This document shows, in pieces, positions 32,424 through 41,534 of a stretch of DNA of 64,000 nucleotides. The notes beneath the pieces were generated by a model. It had not been told where the DNA came from. It ran no database searches and saw only the letters and a program-made list of their open reading frames with translations. The translations under genes and the position numbers were made by a program. The first letter of the stretch is position 1, and each line of letters starts with the position of its first letter. Source of the stretch: CALMBW01 sp963779645 (GTDB lineage: Bacteria > Actinomycetota > CADDZG01 > WHSQ01); assembly GCA_963779645.1 (NCBI GenBank), contig CAVZYX010000005.1, positions 620,001-684,000 of the forward strand. The letters are read 5' to 3'.

Positions 32424-33772
32424 TGCAGGCGCCAAGCGCGCGACGGAACACAGAGCTGTCGCTTCTGATAATCGCTTTCATCCTGGGGTCGGGCGCGCTC
32501 GCGTTGATCGCGATCGCACGAAACCCGGAGCGATTCGATCTCTCCGATCCTGCTCCTTACATGGTGGGAGTCACGATCGCCTACGTAGCGGGGCACATAT
32601 TCATGCGTCGGTTCGCTACGTGGGCAGATCCACTGATCCTTCCGCTTGCCGCGATCCTCAACGGGCTCGGTCTCGCGGGTATCTATCGTCTAGACGGATC
32701 GCGCGCCGACATCCCCGCTGGGATCACGGGCACACAGGTTCTCTGGTCTGTACTCGGCATCTCCTGCTTCGTAGGAACTCTCCTGTTCATCCGCGACTAC
32801 AAAGTGCTCGCCAGATACAAGTACGTACTGGGGTTCACCGGTGTTGGCCTTCTGCTCCTACCGATCACGCCATTGGGAAGGGTGGTGAACGGAGCTCGAC
32901 TTTGGATCGGAGTAGGAGGGTTTCAGTTCCAGCCCGGCGAGCTGGCGAAGATCTGCCTTGTCATCTTCTTCGCTGCCTATCTCGCCGAACGGAAAGAACT
33001 TCTGGCGATCGCCTCGCGCAAGATTGCCAACTTCCACATCCCAGACGTGAAACATTTCGGACCCTTACTTGTGATGTGGGGGTTGTCACTCGCTGTGATG
33101 TTCTTCGAGAAGGACCTAGGTTCATCTCTGCTCTTCTTCTCGATATTCCTCGTCATGATCTACGTGGCAACCGCCCGATTCGTCTACATGGCCTTCGGCT
33201 CTTTGCTGTTCGCCATCGGCGCGTATTTCGGATACCAGGCATTCAGCCACGTGCAAGCTCGGATCTTGGTGTGGCTCCACGCACTCGACTCTCGTTACAT
33301 CCCCGACGAGAGCTATCAACTCGCGCAAAGCCTGTTCGCTTTCGCCACGGGAGGTTTGTTCGGAACGGGTTTCGGCGGCGGACGACCAGACCTCATCCCC
33401 GCAGCTCACACTGACTTCATCTTCTCGACGCTGGGAGAGGAACTGGGATTGCTCGGAACATCGGCAGTCGTTCTAACCTTCATGTTGCTCATCGCTAGAG
33501 GCCTGAAGATCGGCTTCAACGCCCGCGACGATTTCGGAAAGTTGTTGGCCACCGGTCTCACGACGATCCTCGGGATCCAGACGGTGATCATCTTGGGGGG
33601 TGTGACCCGGTTGCTACCGCTTACGGGTATCACGCTGCCGTTCATGTCTTATGGCGGTTCCAGCATGGTGTCTAACTTCATCATCCTGGGGCTTCTCGTC
33701 CGCATCTCTCATCAAGAAGCCGCCGAACCCGGGCCAGCTGCGACGGCCGAGATCCTGATCGGCGGTCGTTAG
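32423..33772 (+). CDS. rodA: RodA/FtsW SEDS-family peptidoglycan glycosyltransferase
   Basis: The 449 residues have about ten to eleven membrane helices and SEDS-family motifs: VNGARLWIGVGGFQFQPGEL, KDLGSSLLFFSIFLVMIYVA, SLFAFATGGLFGTGFGGGRP, AHTDFIFSTLGEELGLLGTS and LPLTGITLPFMSYGGSSMVS. SEDS proteins polymerise glycan strands from lipid II together with a class B PBP, here the PbpA encoded downstream. The ATG overlaps the repaired pstP stop. An extra N-terminal helix (ELSLLIIAFILGSGALALIA) is typical of actinobacterial RodA. Confidence 0.95.
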   Translation: MQAPSARRNTELSLLIIAFILGSGALALIAIARNPERFDLSDPAPYMVGVTIAYVAGHIFMRRFATWADPLILPLAAILNGLGLAGIYRLDGSRADIPAGITGTQVLWSVLGISCFVGTLLFIRDYKVLARYKYVLGFTGVGLLLLPITPLGRVVNGARLWIGVGGFQFQPGELAKICLVIFFAAYLAERKELLAIASRKIANFHIPDVKHFGPLLVMWGLSLAVMFFEKDLGSSLLFFSIFLVMIYVATARFVYMAFGSLLFAIGAYFGYQAFSHVQARILVWLHALDSRYIPDESYQLAQSLFAFATGGLFGTGFGGGRPDLIPAAHTDFIFSTLGEELGLLGTSAVVLTFMLLIARGLKIGFNARDDFGKLLATGLTTILGIQTVIILGGVTRLLPLTGITLPFMSYGGSSMVSNFIILGLLVRISHQEAAEPGPAATAEILIGGR

Positions 33773-33937
33773 GTGCGCCCTCGAGCAGATTCCCGTCACA
33801 TCAGAGCGCCCCTGCATCGACGATGGCTACGTTGCTCGTCGCGCACGTACTCCCCGGTACGCACGACTCCTCGCGCCTTGCCCTCCCCGCGCAGGGTCGC
33901 TCTTGATGAAGACGCTACCTACACGAGGACGCACTAA
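33773..33937 (+). CDS. Possible small basic ORF bridging rodA and pbpA (doubtful)
   Basis: In an operon with overlapping genes, the 164-bp gap between rodA and pbpA is unusual. It is exactly spanned by a 54-codon frame from a GTG that abuts the rodA stop to a TAA that overlaps the pbpA ATG (TAATG). The peptide is very Arg-rich (VRPRADSRHIRAPLHRRWLR) and looks unlike any family I know. No good ribosome site is seen. It may equally be an untranslated spacer. Confidence 0.25.
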   Translation: MRPRADSRHIRAPLHRRWLRCSSRTYSPVRTTPRALPSPRRVALDEDATYTRTH

Positions 33938-35406
33938 TGGAAAAACAGATCCGTAAGGTCGGGGTTGGTCTCGTTGTCGCTTTCATGGCGATCTTCTTGC
34001 AATTGAACTACCTGCAGATCTTCGCCGCAGAAAGGATCGCCGGGAACAGCGCGAACATCCGGAAGCTCCTACGCGAATACTCGATCAAACGCGGCGACAT
34101 CATCACGGTAGACGGCATCACCGTTGCGACGAGCCGGGAAACGGATGGCACGTTCAAGTACCGACGGGAGTACCCGGGGGGCGAGCTTTTCGGCCACATC
34201 TCGGGCTTCTACTCGATCGTCTATGGAACAGACCGGATAGAACGGACCTACAACGATCAGCTGCTCGGTGACTCCGGGGTCCTAACGATGCAGGACATCG
34301 AGGACCGACTCTTCGATTCCGGAGAACAAGGCGAGGACGTACGACTGACGATCCACTCGGAACTTCAACGCATCGCGCAACAAGCTCTTGGAAACCAGCG
34401 CGGAGCGGTGGTTGCGCTCGATCCAACAACGGGTGAGATCAAGGCCATGTACAGCCACCCCTCGTACGACCCCACACCGCTGGCCTCACACAGACAGAAA
34501 CAGGCACGGGCCTATTACGAGTCTCTCGATCCGCAGTCGCCTTCTGGTCCCATGGTGGACATCGCAACCCTCCGTGGCTACCCGCCTGGGTCCACTTTCA
34601 AAGTCGTGACGACCGCTGCCGCCCTCGAATCCGGGCGGTATCAGCCTGACGACACCTTCGAAGATCCGGACAGCATCGAACTTCCTCTCACCGACAACGA
34701 ACTCACCAACTTCACTAAGCAGTCGTGTACAGGCACTGGTCAGATCGATCTCTTCACTGCTCTACAGATCTCATGCGACACCACATTCGCGACGATCGGA
34801 CTCAAGATCCCAACCGAGATCTACGACATGGCAGAAGCTATGGGCTTCAACCAGACGATCCCCCTGGATGTTCGGACCGAAGCCAGCCAGTTCCCGAACA
34901 TCCCGGATGACAGCGCACCGTTGCGCGCATACGCGGGGATCGGGCAGGGAGACGTTGTTGCTACACCGCTGCAGATGGCTCTCGTCGCCGCATCCGTAGC
35001 CAACCGTGGAGAACTGAGGCAGCCTCGCCTGGTGACACAGATCATCGATCCCTCAGGCGCCATCGTTAGGGATTACGAGCCGTCCACGATGTCGACGCCG
35101 ATGTCGCCGGAAACCGCTGCGATCCTCACCGACATGATGGTTGCGGTAGTCGAGTCCGGAACAGGGACGGCCGCTCAGATCCCAGGTGTAGAGGTTGCCG
35201 GCAAAACGGGTACCGCTCAGACGGTTGAAGGGGCCAGCCCGCACGCATGGTTCATCGCATTTGCTCCAGCCGCCAATCCTCAGATCGCGATCGCGGTGAT
35301 CGTAGAGAACGGTGGCTCATACGGATCGGAAGCCACTGGTGGAGCAGTAGCAGCACCGATCGCCAAAGCCTTGATAGAAGCGGATCGCCGGATCTCAGGG
35401 TGGTAG
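33937..35406 (+). CDS. pbpA: Penicillin-binding protein PbpA (class B transpeptidase)
   Basis: The 489 residues start with a membrane anchor (KVGVGLVVAFMAIFLQLNYL). A short pedestal region contains IKRGDIITVDGITVATSRET. The transpeptidase domain has SxxK at Ser219 (PPGSTFKVV), the second motif as Ser-Cys-Asp near 279 (LQISCDTTFA) and KTG in VAGKTGTAQTVEG. PbpA crosslinks septal or lateral peptidoglycan and partners with RodA. The second motif has Asp instead of Asn, a variant also seen in PBP2 proteins. Its 3' end overlaps the next kinase gene by 7 bases. Confidence 0.95.
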   Translation: MEKQIRKVGVGLVVAFMAIFLQLNYLQIFAAERIAGNSANIRKLLREYSIKRGDIITVDGITVATSRETDGTFKYRREYPGGELFGHISGFYSIVYGTDRIERTYNDQLLGDSGVLTMQDIEDRLFDSGEQGEDVRLTIHSELQRIAQQALGNQRGAVVALDPTTGEIKAMYSHPSYDPTPLASHRQKQARAYYESLDPQSPSGPMVDIATLRGYPPGSTFKVVTTAAALESGRYQPDDTFEDPDSIELPLTDNELTNFTKQSCTGTGQIDLFTALQISCDTTFATIGLKIPTEIYDMAEAMGFNQTIPLDVRTEASQFPNIPDDSAPLRAYAGIGQGDVVATPLQMALVAASVANRGELRQPRLVTQIIDPSGAIVRDYEPSTMSTPMSPETAAILTDMMVAVVESGTGTAAQIPGVEVAGKTGTAQTVEGASPHAWFIAFAPAANPQIAIAVIVENGGSYGSEATGGAVAAPIAKALIEADRRISGW

Positions 35407-36731
35407 ACGAGGAACGCGTCTTAGGCCAGCGCTACCGCCTCAAAGTGCGGGTCGCTTCGGGTGGCATGGGGACCGTCTTTGTCGCCAAGGATGAGCGTCT
35501 TGGTCGCATGGTGGCCGTCAAGCTGCTTCGCGATGAGCTTGCCGGTGACGAGCGATTCGTCGAACGGTTCCGTCGCGAAGCCCGGTCTGCCGCCGCACTC
35601 TCGCATCCGAACGTCGCAAGCGTCTACGACTACGGCGAGGACGATGGTTGTCACTTCATCGTCATGGAATATGCGGATGGCCGCGACCTGTCACATCTAT
35701 TGAAAGATGAAGGACCCCTCGCTGCTGAAAGAGCAACGGTGATCGCACGTCAGATCGCAGCGGCTCTCGGACATGCCCACGCCGCCGGTTTGATCCACCG
35801 CGACGTCAAACCGGCCAATGTCATCGTCAACGGTTCTGATCACGTGAAAGTCACCGACTTCGGAATAGCGCGGGCGATCGGGGACTCAACGTTGACCGCG
35901 TCGGGCACGATCATGGGGACCGCCTCGTATCTATCTCCGGAGCAAGCGCAGGGCGGAGTGATCGACGCTCGGTCTGACGTTTACGCAGTCGGGATCGTTC
36001 TGTTCGAGATGCTGACCGGAGCCGTCCCGTTCTCGGGTGGATCGGCCGTTTCCGTAGCCATGCGTCACCTCAGCGATGAGGTCCCGGCCCCCAGTTCGAT
36101 CCGACCCGAGGTTCCGCCAGAGCTCGACAGCATCGTCCTCCGCGCCACTTCTAAAGCACCGGAGGACCGGTTCCAGGATGGCGCTGCGCTAGCTTCCGAA
36201 CTACAGGCATTCCGAACGGGCTCAACCGATGAACTACTTCCGGCCGAGGCAGCAGAACCGACCAGGGTCCTGACGCTTCCCACGGGACCCTGGGATCCGG
36301 CGAGGTTGGGGCGGACAGTGCTGATCACCTTTGCAGCTTTGATAGTCCTGGCAACTGCCCTTGTGGTCTGGCGGCTCTCGCAAGACGACCCGAAGGCCGA
36401 TGCCACTTCTCGCCGTGCAACTGCCCCCGCCGCTCGGGAGTCTGAAACACAACAACCGACGGCAACGCCGAGCGTTACCTCTTCAGACGTACTAGAAGGC
36501 ATCGAGATCCCGGAGGCCATCATCGGAGCTCCGACCAAGGGGGCCGACGGAGCCACAAGGATCCTCGAGTCTCTCGGCTTGGAGGTGATCGAGGTGAAAG
36601 TGCCTTCCGACGAGGAGAAGCACACCATCGTTGCCACCGATCCTGAGCCTGGCTCCGTACTGCTACCCGGTGAGACGATTACGCTCTACGTGAGTGACGG
36701 GAAGGGCGACGAAGAAGGGGAGGACGATTGA
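35400..36731 (+). CDS. pknA: Ser/Thr protein kinase (PknA position) with one PASTA domain
   Basis: The GTG at 35400 gives VVDEERVLGQRYRLKVRVAS, a glycine-rich loop ASGGMGTVF and catalytic Lys in MVAVKLL, then HRDVKPANV, DFGIAR and YLSPEQAQGGVIDARSDVYA (kinase residues 10-270). A membrane helix (VLITFAALIVLATALVVWRL, about 305-325) leads to an extracellular Ser/Thr-rich stalk. The C-terminal domain GIEIPEAIIGAPTKGADGAT to LLPGETITLYVSDG is one PASTA domain. Mycobacterial PknA has no PASTA domain, so this one differs. It controls division and cell-wall proteins with PknB. An apparent longer frame from 35247 is only pbpA read out of frame. Confidence 0.92.
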   Translation: MVDEERVLGQRYRLKVRVASGGMGTVFVAKDERLGRMVAVKLLRDELAGDERFVERFRREARSAAALSHPNVASVYDYGEDDGCHFIVMEYADGRDLSHLLKDEGPLAAERATVIARQIAAALGHAHAAGLIHRDVKPANVIVNGSDHVKVTDFGIARAIGDSTLTASGTIMGTASYLSPEQAQGGVIDARSDVYAVGIVLFEMLTGAVPFSGGSAVSVAMRHLSDEVPAPSSIRPEVPPELDSIVLRATSKAPEDRFQDGAALASELQAFRTGSTDELLPAEAAEPTRVLTLPTGPWDPARLGRTVLITFAALIVLATALVVWRLSQDDPKADATSRRATAPAARESETQQPTATPSVTSSDVLEGIEIPEAIIGAPTKGADGATRILESLGLEVIEVKVPSDEEKHTIVATDPEPGSVLLPGETITLYVSDGKGDEEGEDD

Positions 36732-38620
36732 GCTCGGGTAAGACCTACGGGGGCCGCTACGCCGTGCTGGAGCGCGTTGGCTCCGGTGGCATGGCCGAGG
36801 TCTACCGCGCTCGTGACGAACTGCTCGGCCGCGACGTCGCCCTAAAGGTTCTCTCGGACCGTTTCTCGAAGGACCCCTCATTCGTCGAACGGTTCCGTCG
36901 CGAAGCACAGTCGGCCGCGGGCCTCAGCCATCCGAACATCGTTTCGCTCTACGACTACGGCTCCGACGAAGGCTCCTCTTACATAGTCATGGAGTTCATC
37001 GACGGGAAGGCCCTATCCGACATCATCGCCGACAGTGGGCAGTTGATGCCCGAACGTTCGGCAGAGATCGCACTAGATGTCGCCAAAGCCCTCGAGCGAG
37101 CCCACCGCGCCGGGATCGTGCACCGCGACGTCAAGCCCGGCAACATCATGATCACGCGGAACGGGCAAACGAAAGTTACGGACTTCGGTATCGCTCGGGC
37201 CGTCGGTGGCGATGGTGACGCGACCATGACTCAGACGGGCATGGTGATCGGAACCGCTGCATATCTGTCCCCGGAACAGGCGCAGGGCAATCCTGTCGAC
37301 GCGCGTTCGGACGTGTACTCGCTGGGTGTCGTCGTGTACGAGATGTTGACAGGACGGCCACCATTCCAAGGTGAAACCCCACTTGCGATCGCTTACAAGC
37401 ACGTACGCGAGGAGCCGGTAAGGCCTTCGGAAGTGAATCGGGACGTGCCGCCGGACCTAGAACGAGTTGTGATGAAGGCTCTATCCAAGAATCCCGACAA
37501 CCGTTACCACGACGCTTCCGAGATGGCCGAGGACCTTGAGCGCTTCCTAAGAGGTCAGTCCGTCCATGCCACCCCGATGCTCGCCGCCGAAACTGCGGTC
37601 GCACCGAGATCTTCTGGAACGCAAGTGATGCGGCAAACAGATGTCTACGACGACGAACCAGACGGGCGCCGAGCGGGCGTCTATGTAGCGATCGCGTTGA
37701 TATCGCTACTCGCGTTCGGACTCCTCGCATGGCTCCTCGCCAATAGTCTTCTCAGTGGCGGGGAAGAGGTCGAGGTTCCTGACGTGGTTGAGATGCAGAG
37801 GGACGAGGCCGAGGAGACACTGGAAGCCGCAGGATTCGAGGTAGACGTTGAGAGACGGCCGGCGAGGAAGCCGGTTGATGAAGTCCTGGAGCAAGACCCC
37901 GAGGCCGGCGCGACCGCAACCGAGGGCGACACGGTGACCATCACCGTTTCTGAAGGGCTCCCGAGAGTAGAAGTTCCCGATGTTGTTGGCTTCCCGGTGG
38001 AAGAAGCCACGGAGATCCTCGAAGAAGCTGGTTTAAAGGTAGGAGAGATAACCGACGAGGAGAGCGCTGAAGCCGAACCCGGTGATGTCTTGCGTCAATC
38101 GATCTCTCCCGGTGTCGAAGTTGATTCAAGGACCGCGGTCGATCTGGTCGTTGCCTCAGAGACAGTGACCGTGCCATCAGTGGTTGGTCTTGCTCAAGAA
38201 GACGCCGAAGCTCAACTGACTGAAGCGGGACTCAACGTAGAGGTAACGACCCAGCCGGATGACGCAGACGAAGGGATCGTCGTCGGCCAGGACCCGGTCG
38301 GCGGAAGCGAAGCCGAACGGGGCGACACCGTCGTGATCGTGGTGTCGGAGGGCGCGTCAGAGCAATCGATGCCGGACGTCACGGGTGAGAATGGTGACGA
38401 TGCCGAAGCGTTCCTTGAATCTGAGTACGGTTTGAACGTCACTCAGGTCGACGAGACCGAGCCTTGTGCAGCACCACCTGGGATCGTGTGCAGGCAAGAC
38501 CCTGCCCCCGGTACTCCCGTCGGAGAAGGTGACAGCGCAACCCTTTACGTGCAAGCAGGTGGAGCGTGGCTCGGGGATGGGTGGCTCGTCGCGTTTTCGA
38601 TGGGGATAGGCATCGCGTAA
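36728..38620 (+). CDS. pknB: Ser/Thr protein kinase PknB with four PASTA domains
   Basis: The 630 residues start at a TTG overlapping the preceding stop (TTGA). The kinase domain (about 8-275) is complete: GSGGMAEVYRA, ALKVL, HRDVKPGNIM, DFGIARAVGG, YLSPEQAQG. A membrane helix (VYVAIALISLLAFGLLAWLL, about 318-340) is followed by four PASTA repeats starting VEVPDVVEMQRDEAEE, VEVPDVVGFPVEEATE, VTVPSVVGLAQEDAEA and SMPDVTGENGDDAEAF. PASTA repeats bind muropeptides or lipid II. The last repeat has two cysteines (EPCAAPPGIVCRQDP) that may be disulfide-bonded. An unusual hydrophobic tail ends the protein. Confidence 0.95.
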   Translation: MSSGKTYGGRYAVLERVGSGGMAEVYRARDELLGRDVALKVLSDRFSKDPSFVERFRREAQSAAGLSHPNIVSLYDYGSDEGSSYIVMEFIDGKALSDIIADSGQLMPERSAEIALDVAKALERAHRAGIVHRDVKPGNIMITRNGQTKVTDFGIARAVGGDGDATMTQTGMVIGTAAYLSPEQAQGNPVDARSDVYSLGVVVYEMLTGRPPFQGETPLAIAYKHVREEPVRPSEVNRDVPPDLERVVMKALSKNPDNRYHDASEMAEDLERFLRGQSVHATPMLAAETAVAPRSSGTQVMRQTDVYDDEPDGRRAGVYVAIALISLLAFGLLAWLLANSLLSGGEEVEVPDVVEMQRDEAEETLEAAGFEVDVERRPARKPVDEVLEQDPEAGATATEGDTVTITVSEGLPRVEVPDVVGFPVEEATEILEEAGLKVGEITDEESAEAEPGDVLRQSISPGVEVDSRTAVDLVVASETVTVPSVVGLAQEDAEAQLTEAGLNVEVTTQPDDADEGIVVGQDPVGGSEAERGDTVVIVVSEGASEQSMPDVTGENGDDAEAFLESEYGLNVTQVDETEPCAAPPGIVCRQDPAPGTPVGEGDSATLYVQAGGAWLGDGWLVAFSMGIGIA

Positions 38621-38626
38621 CTCGCA

Positions 38627-38632
38627 TAGGCT
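38627..38632 (+). promoter_or_regulatory. -10 element TAGGCT for a leaderless sialidase-like gene
   Basis: TAGGCT fits TANNNT, ends 6 bases before the GTG at 38639, and lies 6 bp after the pknB stop. No ribosome site is visible, so a leaderless transcript starting at the GTG is inferred. Confidence 0.45.
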
Positions 38633-38638
38633 GAGCCA

Positions 38639-40063
38639 GTGAAACGGCGAGTACTGATCACGGTTGGGTTGCTCGCTGTTGGCGCGACCCTCTCAACGGG
38701 CACACCAAGCCCTGGAGGCGCGGCCACATCTAAGGTCTCGTTCGGCGAACCAGTGGCTGTTTCGGCCGACGACGCGCAGACGGCAGCCGAACCGTCCATC
38801 CGAACAGCACGCGATGGAACGATCTACATCGTAGCCCCGACGGGTCTCGGCAACACTCAAAGGAACGGGGCGGAAAGTACGGGTGGAGACGTTATCTGGC
38901 GATCAGATGACGATGGCAAGACCTGGACCTTCCTCGGATCGCTCGACGAGAACGTCGGCGGCGGCGACGCCGACATCGCCATCGATAACGAAGGCGATGT
39001 GTGGGGGTCAGGTCTCACCCTGGTCAACACCACAGCATCGATATCGACAGACAAAGGCGACACGTTCAAGGTCAACCCAGTGGGGTCTCTCTCGGCGGTA
39101 GTTGACCGGCAATGGATCGAGACCTACAAGTCCGAGCCCTTCGCTTTCATGTCAACGGGTCAAAGTGCCCCCGAAGCCATAATCCTCAGCCGCCTCGAAC
39201 GGCTCCCGGGAGACATCCCCGCAGTCAGCAACACCATCCAATTCAGTTACGAGCAGGGTTACCAGTGGCCGGGTGAGATCGCGGTAGACGAAGTCAACGA
39301 CTATGTGTTCGTTGGCTGGAACACCGTTGGCGCCGACGGCGATAACCACGACGACATCGTTGTGGGACGAACAGGGCTCCAACTCGAGGATCCGCAGGTC
39401 TTCAAGGTGACGACAACAGGCGGGGATAGCTTCGATTCCTTCGCCGCGATCGACGTAGATCAAGCCGGAAACGTTTACGCGGTGTGGAGCGAGCGTCGAG
39501 CCGGCGGTGGAGGACGCAAGAAGGGCGCTACCAACTCGTACCTATCGATCAGCACGGACTCTGCAGAGACATGGGGCAAACCCGTCAAGCTGAACGTTCG
39601 CCCACGAACGAGTGCCTTCCCCTGGGTCGTTGCTGGTTCGGATGGCAAAGTTGCGGTGGCTTACTACGGCACCCGTCGGTCGGGTCCAAGTCCGGAGGAT
39701 CTCCTGATCGAGGGACGACGCGTTCCCAAGTGGAAGATCTACGTCGCTTACTCCTTGAACGCCACGGCATCCAACCCGACTTGGACCGAAGTCTCGGCCC
39801 TGAAGATCGAAGACCACTTACACAAAGGGAACGTCTGCACATCCGGCACCGGATGCGCGTCAGGGACACGCGACCTACTCGATTTCTTCCAGTTGGATCT
39901 CACTCCATGCGGAGAGATCGTGATCACCTACACCCACAACGCTCGGGATGTCGTTGATGCAAATGGGGTTAGAAGCGCGAACATGCCAGAGCTTGTCTAC
40001 TTCGTCGGCCAGAAGGACGGACCGAAGTTTTACGACGAACCACTCAACGCCGAGGTCTGCTAA
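38639..40063 (+). CDS. Secreted BNR/Asp-box beta-propeller (sialidase-like)
   Basis: The 474 residues start with a signal peptide (RRVLITVGLLAVGATLSTGT). The mature part has Asp-box repeats characteristic of sialidase-fold propellers: VIWRSDDDGKTWTFLG, ASISTDKGDTFKV, LSISTDSAETWGKPV. The catalytic Arg triad and nucleophile Tyr of true sialidases cannot be assigned, so enzymatic activity is uncertain. Four cysteines lie near the C-terminus (GNVCTSGTGCASG, LTPCGEI, NAEVC). It probably works outside the cell as a hydrolase or binding propeller. Confidence 0.75.
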   Translation: MKRRVLITVGLLAVGATLSTGTPSPGGAATSKVSFGEPVAVSADDAQTAAEPSIRTARDGTIYIVAPTGLGNTQRNGAESTGGDVIWRSDDDGKTWTFLGSLDENVGGGDADIAIDNEGDVWGSGLTLVNTTASISTDKGDTFKVNPVGSLSAVVDRQWIETYKSEPFAFMSTGQSAPEAIILSRLERLPGDIPAVSNTIQFSYEQGYQWPGEIAVDEVNDYVFVGWNTVGADGDNHDDIVVGRTGLQLEDPQVFKVTTTGGDSFDSFAAIDVDQAGNVYAVWSERRAGGGGRKKGATNSYLSISTDSAETWGKPVKLNVRPRTSAFPWVVAGSDGKVAVAYYGTRRSGPSPEDLLIEGRRVPKWKIYVAYSLNATASNPTWTEVSALKIEDHLHKGNVCTSGTGCASGTRDLLDFFQLDLTPCGEIVITYTHNARDVVDANGVRSANMPELVYFVGQKDGPKFYDEPLNAEVC

Positions 40064-40209
40064 GTGCCCCTTCCAGCAACGTTTGCGAGGTTCTGGCGAG
40101 TGAAAAACGAGTCTCGCAAGGCCGCAAAGAGGGTGCATACCGGGGAGTACGTGCCCGACTGAGAACGCCGCGAGACGAAGGCTTTTCGCCGCCAGAAGCC
40201 CCAAGATGC

Positions 40210-40950
40210 TTGTTGGTCGGGGCACTACTGGCGGTTGTTGCTCTTGCCGCCGGGTGCTCGTCTGACGACCCACTTCCCAGCGACGGATCCCGTGGGACCG
40301 TAGCGGTGTTCTTCTTCGACGGGCACGCGCTGCTTCCTGAGTTCCACGAACTTGGACCGGGTGACCCTGCCCAAGCCCTGTTAGATCTTCTTGAGCAAGG
40401 CCCACGCGGGGACCTGCGCAACTTCGTTGAGAAAGGCTCTTTCGTCGATTCTTCGGAGCGCGAAGGTCTCGAACAGATCTCACTGGAGCTTTCGGCTGAC
40501 TTCTGGTCACGTCCTGCGGGCGAGGTCTACGCAGCTGCGGCGCAGATCCTGTTCACGGTGGCAACCCTCGAAGAGGGTAAGGAGATTCTCCTTCTGAACG
40601 GAACGGTTCCCGGCCAAGTACTCGATGGATCCTCCGAAGCGATCGAGCAACCGCTGACCCGCGACGACTTCACCGATGTACGGCCCTGGGTCGAGGTCGC
40701 TCAGCCCGTTGCCGGCTCGACGATCGGGAACTCCTTCCCGGTCACATTGATACTGCGTGAAGGAGATGCCACCGTGACGCTGGTATCGAGCGACGGCACT
40801 TTCGGTTCCCTAGAGATGAAGGGTGGAACGAAGCTCTTTGCCAGTAAGGCTTCGACTCGAGGCCCGGCGGAGCTCGAAGTGGTCATGACAGACGCGGAAG
40901 GTGCGACGCATACCGTCACTGTGCCGGTGCGACAAATCCCTGATCCTTAA
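40210..40950 (+). CDS. GerMN-domain lipoprotein with Gmad2-like C-terminal domain
   Basis: About 246 residues have a lipobox (VALAAGCSS), a GerMN domain (VAVFFFDGHALLPEFHELGP, QALLDLLEQGPRGDLRNFVE, FTVATLEEGKEILLLNG; about 30-140), and an Ig-like Gmad2 domain (VEVAQPVAGSTIGNSFPVTL to the end). Such lipoproteins occur in spore formers (GerM) and, like LpqB, near actinobacterial signalling genes; the function here is unknown. The start is uncertain: I list a TTG at 40210, but it has no clear ribosome site and leaves the signal peptide without basic residues. The 3' end overlaps convergent pabA by 35 bp. Confidence 0.78.
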   Translation: MLVGALLAVVALAAGCSSDDPLPSDGSRGTVAVFFFDGHALLPEFHELGPGDPAQALLDLLEQGPRGDLRNFVEKGSFVDSSEREGLEQISLELSADFWSRPAGEVYAAAAQILFTVATLEEGKEILLLNGTVPGQVLDGSSEAIEQPLTRDDFTDVRPWVEVAQPVAGSTIGNSFPVTLILREGDATVTLVSSDGTFGSLEMKGGTKLFASKASTRGPAELEVVMTDAEGATHTVTVPVRQIPDP

Positions 40951-41521
40951 GACCTGCGGAGATCAGGAAGTTCCTCATCATCTGTGGGCCGTCAACGGTC
41001 AGCACAGACTCTGGATGGAATTGAACCCCTTCGATAGGAAGTTCGCGATGGCGCACACCCATCACTATGCCGTCCGAACTGCGGGCCGTGATCTCGAGTA
41101 CCTCGGGCCACGGTGATTCTTCCACCGCAAGCGAGTGATAGCGGGTCGCTATGAAGGGTGATGGAAGTCCTGCAAATACTCCCTGGTTGTTGTGCGTCAC
41201 TTCCGAAGTCTTGCCGTGCACGGGACCGACGGGAGCCCGATCAACCGACCCGCCGAATGCGGCTCCGATGCACTGGTGCCCCAAACAAACGCCCAGCAAA
41301 GGAACCTTCCCCGCGAAGTGATCGATCGCTTCAAGCGATACCCCGCTGTCTGCCGGTGTGCCGGGTCCCGGTGAGATGACGACTGCCTCGGCCCCCACAG
41401 CTTTCAAGTCATCCAGGGAGTGATCACTACGAACAACGACCGGGTCCGCGCCCAACGCGCCGAACAGTTGGGCGAGGTTGTAGACGAACGAATCGAAGTT
41501 ATCAACGAGGAGCAAGCGCAT
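40916..41521 (-). CDS. pabA: Glutamine amidotransferase subunit of aminodeoxychorismate/anthranilate synthase
   Basis: The 201 residues show the class I GATase fold: LLVDNFDSFVYNLAQLFGAL, ISPGPGTPADSG, nucleophile Cys in GVCLGHQCIGAAFGG, YHSLAVEES, and catalytic His-Glu in GVQFHPESVLT. It releases ammonia from glutamine for chorismate amination, leading to folate (PabA) or tryptophan (TrpG). No trp or pab partner is nearby. The location between crgA/sortase and pknB matches the trpG/pabA gene of other actinobacteria. It appears leaderless, with a -10 7 bases before the ATG. Confidence 0.94.
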   Translation of the reverse strand: MRLLLVDNFDSFVYNLAQLFGALGADPVVVRSDHSLDDLKAVGAEAVVISPGPGTPADSGVSLEAIDHFAGKVPLLGVCLGHQCIGAAFGGSVDRAPVGPVHGKTSEVTHNNQGVFAGLPSPFIATRYHSLAVEESPWPEVLEITARSSDGIVMGVRHRELPIEGVQFHPESVLTVDGPQMMRNFLISAGLKDQGFVAPAQ

Positions 41522-41528
41522 CCTTATC

Positions 41529-41534
41529 AGTCTA
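41529..41534 (-). promoter_or_regulatory. -10 element TAGACT of pabA, inside the end of the small membrane ORF
   Basis: Reading the minus strand, TAGACT lies 7 bases before the pabA ATG (41521), with only a too-close AAGG between. Its TAG is also the stop codon of the 38-residue ORF upstream. This supports a separate leaderless pabA transcript in addition to read-through. Confidence 0.45.
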
